Shown here: piece by piece, positions 17,129 to 24,921 of the stretch
Position numbering within the stretch: the first letter of the stretch is position 1
Layout: each line of letters starts with the position of its first letter
DNA from: Aliicoccus persicus
GTDB taxonomy: Bacteria > Bacillota > Bacilli > Staphylococcales > Salinicoccaceae
Assembly: GCF_900110815.1 (NCBI RefSeq)
Contig: NZ_FOIT01000001.1
Location: 18,216 to 55,187, forward strand
Direction of reading: 5' to 3'
DNA length: 36,972 nucleotides
Position numbers and translations under genes: made by a program
The notes under the pieces: generated by a model
The model's input: the letters and a program-made list of their open reading frames with translations, nothing else
What the model was told of the DNA's origin: nothing
Database searches by the model: none

Positions 17129-17942
17129 ATGTGTAAAGTCCTACCAATCCCAAGAAGCACCTATTATTATGAACTGAATAAACAGACTGTTGATGATTCA
17201 GAAGATGTCATCAGCCATAAAATCGTTGAGATATTTAATGTGAATCGCCAGTGTTTTGGAACACATAGAATTAAGCATGAGTTAAATAAAATTGGTCTCA
17301 AAGTCTCTCGAAGACGCATCGGTCGAATTATGAAAGCAGAAAGATTGGTATCGTCGTATACTTCATTGAAATATAGACCGCATACCTCACAGTCCAATGA
17401 ACGGAATATCAAAAATAGACTCAGTAGAAATTTCATTAGACAGGCACCGATGGAGGTGTTCGTCCAGTGATTTAACCTATGTAAAAGTGTCAGGAAAGTG
17501 GCATTACATATGTGTATTTATTGACCTGTTTAATCGTGAGATTGTTGGACATAGTGCAGGCCCAAATAAAAATAGCCATTTTGTGTCAGCAGCGTTGAGC
17601 ACCATAAAGCATGATTTAAGACAGGTTCAAATGTTTCATACAGACCGCGAGAAAGCGTTTGATAATCATTTGATTGATGACGTGCTTGATACATTTGGTA
17701 TTCAAAGATCACTGAGCATGAAAGGTTGTCCCTATGACAATGCGCTTGCTGAAATGACATTTAAGGCACTGAAAACTGAATTCAATAGACAATATTATTT
17801 TATATCTTTACAACAGTTGAAAATTGAACAATTTGACTATACGAATTGGTATAGCAATATTAGACCACATAGTGCATTTGGTTATATGACACCGAAGGAG
17901 TATAAGCGAGAACTCTATAAAAATTGTCTAAAATACTGTTGA
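17129..17942 (+). pseudogene. IS3 orfB with a single-base frameshift
   Basis: Two overlapping frames (17129-17470 and 17397-17942) together reproduce orfB. At about 17456-17470 the intact reading GAGGTACTCGTCAGTGATTT has become GAGGTGTTCGTCCAGTGATT, with one extra C that shifts the frame just before the first DDE Asp. The distal acidic region also has substitutions (GCPYDNALAEMTFKALKTE). The protein is non-functional. Confidence 0.9.
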
Positions 17943-17949
17943 CATATCA

Positions 17950-18310
17950 TAGTCATTAATTAGTGAAGTTTAGACGATTTTCTCGTAAGTATTACATTGA
18001 TCTTAGATTTGTTCGATAAGAAAAGAATACATGAAATTTGGAGTATAAATAATACTCTATATAAAATAGTTTTCATTGGTTAACATTGTGAACAGGATAC
18101 ATTGAAACAGTAGATATTATCGTTCAATTTTAATTATCGAAAGTATCATGAATTTAATATTCATGCACAAAAAATTTATGAACTGACCAGTAAACTTCAC
18201 AGGATCAGTTCATTTTCTTCTGGTGTTTTATTGTAGAATTCACATTGATTACTAATTACAACTTTAGAAAAGTTTTATAAAATATTGACTTATTAATTTT
18301 GTAATATTAA
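17950..18310. other. intergenic region with one terminator
   Basis: 361 bp of AT-rich sequence between the IS3 right end and the convergent hydrolase gene. Apart from the hairpin at 18178-18213 I see no gene, remnant or repeat. Confidence 0.4.
18178..18213 (-). terminator. rho-independent terminator of the hydrolase paralogue
   Basis: Stem ATGAACTGA (18178-18186) paired with TCAGTTCAT (18205-18213). On the minus strand it is followed by AAATTTTTTG. It lies about 100 bp beyond the hydrolase stop codon. Confidence 0.65.
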
Positions 18311-19114
18311 TCAATCAAACTCTATTAAACTATTTATATAATTTAAACTCTGTTCCTTGGGAAGGGGATTATGACCAAGCTTGACACTATTATAAAATAT
18401 GTAAGTAATGTTTTCTGTGTTGAAACCACTTTTTTTCAATTCATCCATAAAAGGATTTACATGATTTTCCATATCAAAATCACTTAGCATATTTTGAAGA
18501 TAATAGATTTTAGGTAAGTTCTTCTTTTTTTCAATTGCTTTTATTAATGAAATCCTTAATCCAAAATTATTCATAATTTCATGTTCGGTCAAACCTTTAA
18601 AGATATTAGAAAAAAGAGACTTTTTAGGTCCTTCTTTGTATCTCAGTACAGATGTCTGTGGATTATTAACAATAGCAACAGTATTCTTATGATGTACAGC
18701 AAGCATAATTGACATAAATCCACCAGCTGATGATCCATAATAGAATATATTTTCATTTCTTATATTAATCAACTGTGCTATTTTTTTAACTACTTCTAAA
18801 TAATCTAGGATATAATATCGGTCTTCTCTTCCTATTCCCCATCCTAACGAAACTTTTATATTATGTATTGTTTTATCATCAATAAAAATGCAATTGGCAT
18901 TTATATCTTCATGCCATGTAGATCTCATAAAAAGTGGGGGAGTCTTTTTCTTACGGTCTACTGCTCCATTTGAAAATACTACTAATTTTTCATTATTTTC
19001 TTTGAGACTGATAAAAAAATAAAATTTCTCATTATTAAAAATAATCTCGATTTTTTTGTTGTTATTATCTATTAAAAATTTGTGATTTAAATTGTTTAAA
19101 TGTATTCTCATCAT
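18311..19114 (-). CDS. alpha/beta-hydrolase-fold protein, paralogue of 320-1126
   Basis: 267 residues from the ATG at 19114 (GAAGAAG seven bases upstream on the minus strand; a GTG at 19120 is less likely). It shares long blocks with the protein at 320-1126: VFSNGAVDRKKKTPPLFMRS, the nucleophile elbow GSSAGGFMS, AIVNNPQT, YYLQN, and the C-terminal LGHNPLP with the probable catalytic His. Both look complete with the presumed catalytic residues kept, so two active enzymes probably serve the island. It lies in the same direction as the truncated ligase at 19613 but is separated from it by about 500 bp of gene-free DNA. Confidence 0.65.
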   Translation of the reverse strand: MMRIHLNNLNHKFLIDNNNKKIEIIFNNEKFYFFISLKENNEKLVVFSNGAVDRKKKTPPLFMRSTWHEDINANCIFIDDKTIHNIKVSLGWGIGREDRYYILDYLEVVKKIAQLINIRNENIFYYGSSAGGFMSIMLAVHHKNTVAIVNNPQTSVLRYKEGPKKSLFSNIFKGLTEHEIMNNFGLRISLIKAIEKKKNLPKIYYLQNMLSDFDMENHVNPFMDELKKSGFNTENITYIFYNSVKLGHNPLPKEQSLNYINSLIEFD

Positions 19115-19612
19115 ATTCACACTTCTTCTTTTTGGTTAAATTACACACACTTTTTAAACAATAAACAAGTGAAATTGAACGTTTTCAATATATCATTTTA
19201 TTCGTAAACTATTACAATGTGTTTGAGTGAGAATCATATAAGTATTTAATTTATAATTGGGCAGCTAAGATGAAGCTTTTATATTTAAAAATTACGTATT
19301 TAGCTTGTTCTCTCTCAGGATCTTTACATATATCTTTGTTTACTATCTGTCTAATCTTTTTAGATTATTCTTAACTTATAACTTATAACTTATAACTTAT
19401 ACTAAGTCAACTAATTTTATTACGGGTTGACCTAGTAGAAATATCTTATGTTAATAATAATTGATTTCCTTTGTGAATCTTACAGGAAGTGAAACCTCCA
19501 AACTCTTTTAATGAAAGATTAGACCAGATTATAATTAAGGCATTAATCTGTTTATGATAAAACGTAACTTTATTTACTGTAAAAAACACCTTCTTCAGAA
19601 TAATTTCAAAAT
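19115..19612. other. gene-free spacer between hydrolase and truncated ligase
   Basis: About 500 bp. A 7-bp tandem repeat (19373-19400) and a small AGATTA-type hairpin near 19351-19366 are the only structures I see. I looked for the missing C-terminal 160 residues of the adjacent ligase in all frames of the minus strand and found no convincing match, so that domain seems deleted rather than frameshifted. Confidence 0.4.
19373..19400. repeat. 7-bp tandem repeat, four copies
   Basis: Four perfect head-to-tail AACTTAT units followed by a partial unit, in intergenic DNA. A simple repeat with no evident function. Confidence 0.8.
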
Positions 19613-21064
19613 TTATAAGTTTCTCTTTTCTTTAGACTGCTCATAAAGATTTTTAAGATTATTAAATCCATAAAAATTTAAAATTGGATAGTTCCTATTA
19701 ATAATCTCTTTGAACATGTACAGGTCACGTCTTTGTTCATAAGGGAAGGCTAATGATAAACATATTAATGCCCGGTGATTAAATGGATTTATAGTTCTAA
19801 GAATAGAATCATGATTGTTATACACTTCACACAGCCAGCGGCCCATTCTAAGTTCCCAGTACACTAGATCAACTGTATGGTAATCATAAGTATTAGAAAG
19901 GTAATCCGTATTAGATACAAATTCATCATATAACTGTTCAAGAAAAGACGTATTAGTAGTTTGTCTTTTATACATTCTCATTACAGAATCTTTTGCTTCT
20001 TTACTTGAACTCTCTACTTCTCTTCTCCTATATAAATGAGCTTGTCCAATTTCTAGAAGGTTGCTTCTTAGGTGTATTGAATTATCCCCGAAGGCGTCTT
20101 CTACATATTTATTTAAAATAGGTAAATGACTATGAGTAGTATTTTTATTAAGAATTTTTGATTCTTCGTCAGTTAAGGTCTTAGGATTATCATGTAAATA
20201 GAAAAACTTATGATTTAATGGTATATCCTTTAGAATATCAGTAACAATTGCATAATCAAGTGAAAGTAATCTAGATACGTTATTTGAGTTATCTATTTTT
20301 TCTTTTAATGCATAAGTAAAGAAACTTAGATTATTGATGTGCTCTTTTGACAAAGAAAGAGCAAAACGACTGTTTAACCCACCTGTAATAGAGAAGATTA
20401 ATTTATTATCATATTTACTAAATTCATCTATTTGTGTTTTCCAGAATTTTTCAATGAGTTGAAATTTCCTTTCTTCATCCATATTAGAAAAAGGATTATT
20501 TTCTCTTGGAAAGAATCTTGTTACCTTGTTACTCATTAATTCAGTATAATGGTTGGAGATGGTAGATTTAACATTGTCGTAAAGTGTATTTAAAAAAATT
20601 TTATGTTCGTGTTTTATTTTCCCTTTTGGAATATTATAGTCCAAAACATCTGCCAGTAAAAAAGCATGTGACGAAACAAGAATCCGATCTGTACAATAAT
20701 AGTTTGAACGTGCATTAGTTGCATCTGGAAAGATTTTAATACTACTGACTTCTTTGACAATAATGGTAAAGCGTCCCGCTATATAGTCTAAGAGATTTAA
20801 AAATTCATCAAAATTGTTAGAATAAAGAAATAATAATTTTTCAGCCAATTTATGGTTAGGAATATTATTATTAATTCCAATATGCATATATTCACCATGT
20901 ATAATCAAGAAATTATCTTCGCTTTCATAAATTGAGTACGGAGTTCCTTTGTCAATATAGTAAAAATAATTATGACTGAGTTCTTGACTCACATAGTTAG
21001 AGGGTAATTTTTTTACTATTTCATCAGATAGAATATAACCAAGAGGGTATAACCTTATACTCAT
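19613..21064 (-). CDS. truncated, motif-altered asparagine-synthetase-like protein (copy 4)
   Basis: 483 residues; closely parallels copy 1 (2713-4665) from residue 1 (MSIRLYPLGYILSDE) to about 480, then stops. It lacks the roughly 160-residue C-terminal part with the beta-rich domain. The PP-loop reads SITGGLNSR (225-233): the conserved Asp231 of SGGxDS has become Asn. Like its paralogues it has no Cys2. Together these changes suggest a decaying gene or a non-catalytic subunit; the frame is otherwise open with no internal stop. An IS3 end remnant lies about 64 bp upstream of its start. Confidence 0.7.
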   Translation of the reverse strand: MSIRLYPLGYILSDEIVKKLPSNYVSQELSHNYFYYIDKGTPYSIYESEDNFLIIHGEYMHIGINNNIPNHKLAEKLLFLYSNNFDEFLNLLDYIAGRFTIIVKEVSSIKIFPDATNARSNYYCTDRILVSSHAFLLADVLDYNIPKGKIKHEHKIFLNTLYDNVKSTISNHYTELMSNKVTRFFPRENNPFSNMDEERKFQLIEKFWKTQIDEFSKYDNKLIFSITGGLNSRFALSLSKEHINNLSFFTYALKEKIDNSNNVSRLLSLDYAIVTDILKDIPLNHKFFYLHDNPKTLTDEESKILNKNTTHSHLPILNKYVEDAFGDNSIHLRSNLLEIGQAHLYRRREVESSSKEAKDSVMRMYKRQTTNTSFLEQLYDEFVSNTDYLSNTYDYHTVDLVYWELRMGRWLCEVYNNHDSILRTINPFNHRALICLSLAFPYEQRRDLYMFKEIINRNYPILNFYGFNNLKNLYEQSKEKRNL

Positions 21065-21127
21065 AAATTTTCTCCTTAAAGTTTATAGAGTTACAACAAT
21101 TATATCTTAGAACGACCTTTCATGATA

Positions 21128-21159
21128 GAAAAACTGTCTAGAATACTGTTGACATACCA
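21128..21159 (+). mobile_element. solo IS3 end remnant (32 bp)
   Basis: The sequence AAAAACTGTCTAGAATACTG, continuing TTGACATACCA, is identical to the terminal bases of the IS3 element at 5706 (reverse orientation). No transposase sequence is attached. It marks the scar of an IS-mediated deletion and coincides with the boundary between the polysaccharide island and the following gene block. Confidence 0.8.
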
Positions 21160-21300
21160 ATGTTTATAACTTAACTTTTAACATAAATAAATTTACAGAG
21201 AGAAAAGTTACAAGTATAACTTGTTTGAAGTTAGATTAGCATTGAAAGTTGAGTTATACAATGAACAATCAAAAAACATTTGTGAAAGCAGGAACAAGAC

Positions 21301-22485
21301 TTGGGAAACACGAAATTATTAGAAGACATATTAGAACGCGTAAAAGACAAAGAACGTAACGATTATAGTTTAGATATATCACAGACATCCACAGCATTAT
21401 TAAAGCGGGAATTAGATACACTGGGTATAAAATACGAACCCACTGTTGTCAGAGGTATTAGGCGCACGAAAATTTTTGATGGGGACCTTGAAATAAGAAA
21501 ACACCGACGCAGTTATTATCATAATAACAGTATGTATGGAATGGCGATCACAACTGATAAATTTATAACAGAAAAATTTTTGAAGCTCTCAAACATTCCA
21601 ACATCGAATTCAATTTTACTTCGTGAAGGTGATATTGATCAAGCGCTCAAACATATCGTGGATGGTAGGAATAGGTATGTTGTTAAACCATTAGATTTAA
21701 TGCAAGGGCGTGGTGTACATACAGACGTTACACCAGAAAATCTAGATGAAGTATGGAAGCGATGCTTTGCGCTCCAAAAGCGACTTAAAGTAAAAACACC
21801 TCGAGTACTCGTACAGGATTATATTGAAGGTTTCGAAGTCAGAGTCGTTGTCGCAGAAGGGAAAGCGATGTCTGCAACGATTCGAACGCCAGCATATGTC
21901 ATAGGTAACGGACAAGATACAATTGAACATCTTATTAATCAAAAGAATGAAGTCCGTAGTAAAAACGGATTTTTTGCAAATAAGCTCATTAAAGTGAACC
22001 GAAGAATGACCAATCATCTTAAGCGCCAAAATCTCAATATGAAATCTGTGATAGAAGACGGTAAACTTATTGTTTTAAATCCAGTTTCAAACTTAGTTAA
22101 CGGTGGTGAGAACATCGTTATCACAGATTTGATTAAGAAAGAAATACTTGAGCTTGCAGAAGCGGGTGTTACTGCTATACCAGGCTGTCAAACAGCAGGT
22201 GTAGATATCATACTGAACGATTTGAATGATACTGAGGCAGTAATTTTAGAGATCAACAGTCGACCAGCGTTTCAGTTAAACTATTTTCCATATATTGGTG
22301 AACCTCAAAACCCTTTTAATTATATATTTAGATCTTTAATTCTTGAGAAAAGGGTGTTAGAAGATAGACTAGATATTGATCAAATGAGTCGGGAAGATAT
22401 TCAATTAATGGCCGAGAGATACAAAGCTCTTCATAAAAAGCAGAAGGCATTAGAAAATGTAATTAAAAATTTAACGAATAAGTAG
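21301..22485 (+). CDS. ATP-grasp carboxylate-amine ligase (substrate unknown)
   Basis: 394 residues from a probable TTG start at 21301 (AGGA at 21290-21293). It has a complete ATP-grasp fold like the glutathione/cyanophycin-synthetase group: an N-terminal pre-grasp region (about 25-115), VVKPLDLMQGRGVH (Lys129 and glycine loop), the DYIEGFEVRVVVAEG hinge (Glu176, Arg181), TAGVDIIL (Asp302) and ILEINSRP (Glu317, Asn319). It would form an acyl-phosphate on a carboxylate and couple it to an amine. An in-frame pre-ATG is absent; a short reading frame from ATG 21261 overlaps in another phase and may be a leader or a frameshift. It is the intact relative of the degenerate module at 11395. Confidence 0.75.
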   Translation: MGNTKLLEDILERVKDKERNDYSLDISQTSTALLKRELDTLGIKYEPTVVRGIRRTKIFDGDLEIRKHRRSYYHNNSMYGMAITTDKFITEKFLKLSNIPTSNSILLREGDIDQALKHIVDGRNRYVVKPLDLMQGRGVHTDVTPENLDEVWKRCFALQKRLKVKTPRVLVQDYIEGFEVRVVVAEGKAMSATIRTPAYVIGNGQDTIEHLINQKNEVRSKNGFFANKLIKVNRRMTNHLKRQNLNMKSVIEDGKLIVLNPVSNLVNGGENIVITDLIKKEILELAEAGVTAIPGCQTAGVDIILNDLNDTEAVILEINSRPAFQLNYFPYIGEPQNPFNYIFRSLILEKRVLEDRLDIDQMSREDIQLMAERYKALHKKQKALENVIKNLTNK

Positions 22486-22646
22486 GATTTGTGTGTGTTT
22501 GAAGAAAAGAACGTAAATGGTAAATTACAATAAGATGAGTCGTGATGAGAGTGGGCAATGACCAAGGGATAGTCGGGTCTTTATCGGCCTTAGATAACAC
22601 GAGAGAATCATAAAAAAATCTGTCTGAATAGAGGAAGGAATTTTTA

Positions 22647-23120
22647 ATGATTAAAATCATAGTACTATTGTTACTTGCCACAGGTGTTTACGGAAACGAC
22701 ACGGATGAGGGTGGGGAAGTGAATATCGAAGATGATGTTGTTGAGGATATTGACGTTGATAATGAGTATATTGAAGTTGAACTTGAAGAATCGGTCGTTG
22801 GAACGGATGCGGAAGGTATCACTTTTACAGTAATCAATAATCACGAAAGTTCGAATCTACAAGGTGGGGCACCATATACGTTAGAGTATTACGATGGTGA
22901 ACAATGGGAAGACATTACACCGTTCGATGTGTTTGTTATGATTGCATATATTATCGAACCTGGCGGATCACATGAATTCACACATATCATACGTGGTGAA
23001 GGTGAAGCATCACTAGCACCTGGAGACTATCGGATTATTAAAATATTTTCTATCGCAGACGAAAATGGTGAATCTGAATCTGTTGAGGTGATTGTTCCAT
23101 TTGAAGTTGTGACGGAATAA
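22647..23120 (+). CDS. secreted Ig-like (Big_14-type) protein
   Basis: 157 residues with an N-terminal hydrophobic signal (IKIIVLLLLATGVYG) then a very acidic linker (about 20-45). A C-terminal beta-sandwich follows: FTVINNHESSNLQGG, YTLEYYDGEQWEDI, IEPGGSHEF and LAPGDYRIIK are characteristic of small Ig-like domains in Bacillota lipoproteins. The start resembles a lipoprotein signal (compare GNDTDEG after the cleavage site), but Tyr stands where the lipid-accepting Cys would be expected. It may therefore be released by signal peptidase I. GGAAGG precedes the ATG. It converges on the DUF4352 gene, with a shared terminator. Confidence 0.65.
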   Translation: MIKIIVLLLLATGVYGNDTDEGGEVNIEDDVVEDIDVDNEYIEVELEESVVGTDAEGITFTVINNHESSNLQGGAPYTLEYYDGEQWEDITPFDVFVMIAYIIEPGGSHEFTHIIRGEGEASLAPGDYRIIKIFSIADENGESESVEVIVPFEVVTE

Positions 23121-23126
23121 AAAATT

Positions 23127-23166
23127 ATAGTCGGCATGTACGAGAATATTCGTACATACCGACTAT
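23127..23166. terminator. strong bidirectional terminator
   Basis: A 17-bp stem with one mismatch (ATAGTCGGCATGTACGA, 23127-23143, with 23150-23166). It has A-rich sequence before and T-rich sequence after, between convergent genes. Confidence 0.88.
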
Positions 23167-23176
23167 TTTTATGTGC

Positions 23177-23806
23177 TTATTCAGGTGTCACATCGACAAT
23201 GATACTTTCAGAGTCTGAAAATAGATCGAGTAACTGAGAATATTCTAGCTCGATTGTCTCAGGCTCACCCATAATTTCAAAAGCTAAAGTACCAGATGAA
23301 TTCCTTCCATCAGAAACATTATCTAGAATAATGTCTCCAACTGGGTGTGTATCTGCTAATGTACCATCATAATAGACATTAAAGTCAAACGCAGGTGAAT
23401 AGTCTTCACCACTATTATTCTCATAGAATATTTCAATCATCAACACTTGATCCGGAGAAATATCAACAAATTCATTTCTCTGGTCTGTGTAGTAGGCATC
23501 TTCTACTCGAAGTGTCACACCATTGACTTCAAATTCATCACCAATACCATATCTGTCACTTTCATCTGCATCATTATCTGCTTCAACCGCTTCTTCATCT
23601 TCTGTAAGAGATTCAATCATCGCTTCAAGCTCAGCAATCTGTTCTTCAAGATTCACAATTGTTTCGTTCAGTTCTTCAATCTCATCCATCAATTCTTGAT
23701 TTTCTTCCATCAGTTCATCGACATCCTGCGCGAAAGCATTTTGCGACAATGTAAAAGTAAATACACCCAAAACAAAAACACTCATGTAACGTTGAACTAA
23801 GCTCAT
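23177..23806 (-). CDS. secreted coiled-coil protein with DUF4352-type domain (A)
   Basis: 209 residues from ATG 23806, six bases after GGAGG on the minus strand. Order of parts: signal peptide ending AFA/QD, an acidic coiled coil (about 28-65, with heptads such as ENQELMDEIEELNETIVNLE), an acidic linker, and a beta-sandwich (VNGVTLRVEDAYYTD, VLMIEIFYENNSGEDY, NSSGTLAFEIMGEPE, ending VDVTPE). The latter matches the DUF4352 (MPT63-like immunoglobulin fold) pattern. It is exported to the wall or medium; function unknown. First of three tandem paralogues on this strand. Confidence 0.75.
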   Translation of the reverse strand: MSLVQRYMSVFVLGVFTFTLSQNAFAQDVDELMEENQELMDEIEELNETIVNLEEQIAELEAMIESLTEDEEAVEADNDADESDRYGIGDEFEVNGVTLRVEDAYYTDQRNEFVDISPDQVLMIEIFYENNSGEDYSPAFDFNVYYDGTLADTHPVGDIILDNVSDGRNSSGTLAFEIMGEPETIELEYSQLLDLFSDSESIIVDVTPE

Positions 23807-23879
23807 GTTAACCTCCATATTTTTATATAATAATTCAAGTATAGCAATCCACTAAATATTGTAAATAGTTGAATGAAAA

Positions 23880-23906
23880 AGAGATGCATCATTGAGATGC
23901 ATCTCT
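23880..23906 (-). terminator. rho-independent terminator
   Basis: Stem AGAGATGCATC (23880-23890) with GATGCATCTCT (23896-23906). On the minus strand it is followed by TTTTTC, ending the paralogue B transcript. Confidence 0.82.
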
Positions 23907-23928
23907 AACAATCATAACTATCGAATTT

Positions 23929-24606
23929 TTATTTATCTTCCTCAACTTCTTCATCATTTTCATCTTCTTCATCTTCTTCCGGTGTGACATCCACAATGAC
24001 TGGATCAGCGTGCGTAAATAGATTTACCATTTGCTTATATTCTAGTTCAATCACTTCGGGACTGCCCATAATTTCATAAGCCAAAGTACCTGTTGAATTT
24101 CTTCCATCTGAAATCGTCTCTAAAATGCCATCGCCAATCGGATGTTCTTTTGCTATCGTTTCATCGTAATAAAGTTCGAAGTCAAACACAGGCGTGTAAT
24201 CAGCACCGCTCTCATTTTCATAATAAATCTCAATCATCAGCACGTGATCAGGTGAACCACCAGCCAGTTGATTTCTTTCGTCTGTGTAATACGCATCTTC
24301 AACACGAATTGTCACACCGTTTACTTCGAATGCTTTGCCGATTTGATAAACTTCGTCCTCTTCTTCATCATCAATTTCTAATTCAATTTCCTCTTCATTT
24401 TCTCTATAAGTCGCAACCAATTCTTCAAGTTCGTCAATACGTTTTTCTTGCTGCTCTATCGTTTCATTCAGTTGTTCTATTTCATCAAGCAATTTCTGAT
24501 TTTCTTCAACAAGTTCAGTATCATCTTTTGCAAGAGAAATATGAGGCATTGTAAACAAAAAAGTACTCACTGCTAATACACCGATGTAACGCTTTACATC
24601 ATTCAT
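23929..24606 (-). CDS. secreted coiled-coil protein with DUF4352-type domain (B)
   Basis: 225 residues from ATG 24606 behind GGAGG. Same architecture as its neighbour: signal peptide (ending about SLA/KD), coiled coil (ENQKLLDEIEQLNETIEQQE), acidic linker, and DUF4352-type sandwich (VNGVTIRVEDAYYTDERNQ, MIEIYYENESGADY, NSTGTLAYEIMGSPE, VDVTPE). It differs by an extra acidic tail after VDVTPE (about 16 residues, mostly Glu and Asp). It is flanked by its own terminator and probably monocistronic. The acidic tail could bind cations or basic wall components, but that is speculation. Confidence 0.75.
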   Translation of the reverse strand: MNDVKRYIGVLAVSTFLFTMPHISLAKDDTELVEENQKLLDEIEQLNETIEQQEKRIDELEELVATYRENEEEIELEIDDEEEDEVYQIGKAFEVNGVTIRVEDAYYTDERNQLAGGSPDHVLMIEIYYENESGADYTPVFDFELYYDETIAKEHPIGDGILETISDGRNSTGTLAYEIMGSPEVIELEYKQMVNLFTHADPVIVDVTPEEDEEDENDEEVEEDK

Positions 24607-24685
24607 TCTATTAACCTCCATATTTTTAGTTTACTTAAATCTATGTAAAGCAATTGATGAAACACAATAAATTGTCAGATAAAAA

Positions 24686-24714
24686 AGAGAGACATCATTT
24701 TGATGTATCTCTCT
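24686..24714 (-). terminator. rho-independent terminator
   Basis: Stem AGAGAGACATCA with TGATGTATCTCTCT, followed on the minus strand by TTTTTT. It lies 29 bp after the small charged gene. Confidence 0.82.
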
Positions 24715-24742
24715 ATGATGTCAATTCAAATCTATACATTTA

Positions 24743-24886
24743 TTATTGTTCAAACGAATCTTGTATATTTTCTTTCGTCTTTTCTTCACCAGATTTATCG
24801 TCATTCTCTTGTTCTCGTTTTTCTCTTTCCGTTTCTTTTAAGTTTTCTGCCGCTTCTTTTAATTCTTCTTTTTTATCTTTAAACAT
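24743..24886 (-). CDS. small highly charged protein (47 aa), probable stress protein
   Basis: Starts MFKDKKEELKEAAENLKETE and ends QDSFEQ. It is almost entirely Lys, Glu, Asp, Gln and Asn with a predicted amphipathic helix in the first half, and no signal peptide or membrane segment. GGAGG at the right distance upstream (minus strand), a terminator just downstream, and a SigB-like promoter all support it as a real gene despite its size. Composition recalls small general-stress proteins such as the CsbD type, but no family motif is clear. Confidence 0.7.
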   Translation of the reverse strand: MFKDKKEELKEAAENLKETEREKREQENDDKSGEEKTKENIQDSFEQ

Positions 24887-24921
24887 TTTGAAAACCTCCA
24901 GTATCTTTTCTTAACTAGAAA

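Larger units (their letters stand above)
14248..17949 (+). mobile_element. decayed IS3 copy, split by an IS21 element
   Basis: The left end TGAATCGTCTACACTTGAT (14248 on) and right end (…CTGTTGACATATCA to 17949) match the intact IS3 at 5706-6923 in opposite orientation. The copy has three lesions: an in-frame deletion in orfA, an IS21 insertion (14466-17030), and a 1-base insertion in orfB. Without the IS21 it would be about 1.1 kb. Confidence 0.88.

Noticed and set aside
19560-19612. Frameshifted C-terminus of ligase copy 4 downstream of its stop
   Set aside because: One minus-strand frame stays open for over 50 codons, but its translation does not resemble the C-terminal domain of any paralogue in the window.
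21261-21356. Short frame from ATG 21261 overlapping the ATP-grasp start
   Set aside because: It has a decent ATG but no clear ribosome site, and a product of about 30 residues without features. It could be a leader or a frameshifted true N-terminus, which cannot be decided here, so no gene is called.
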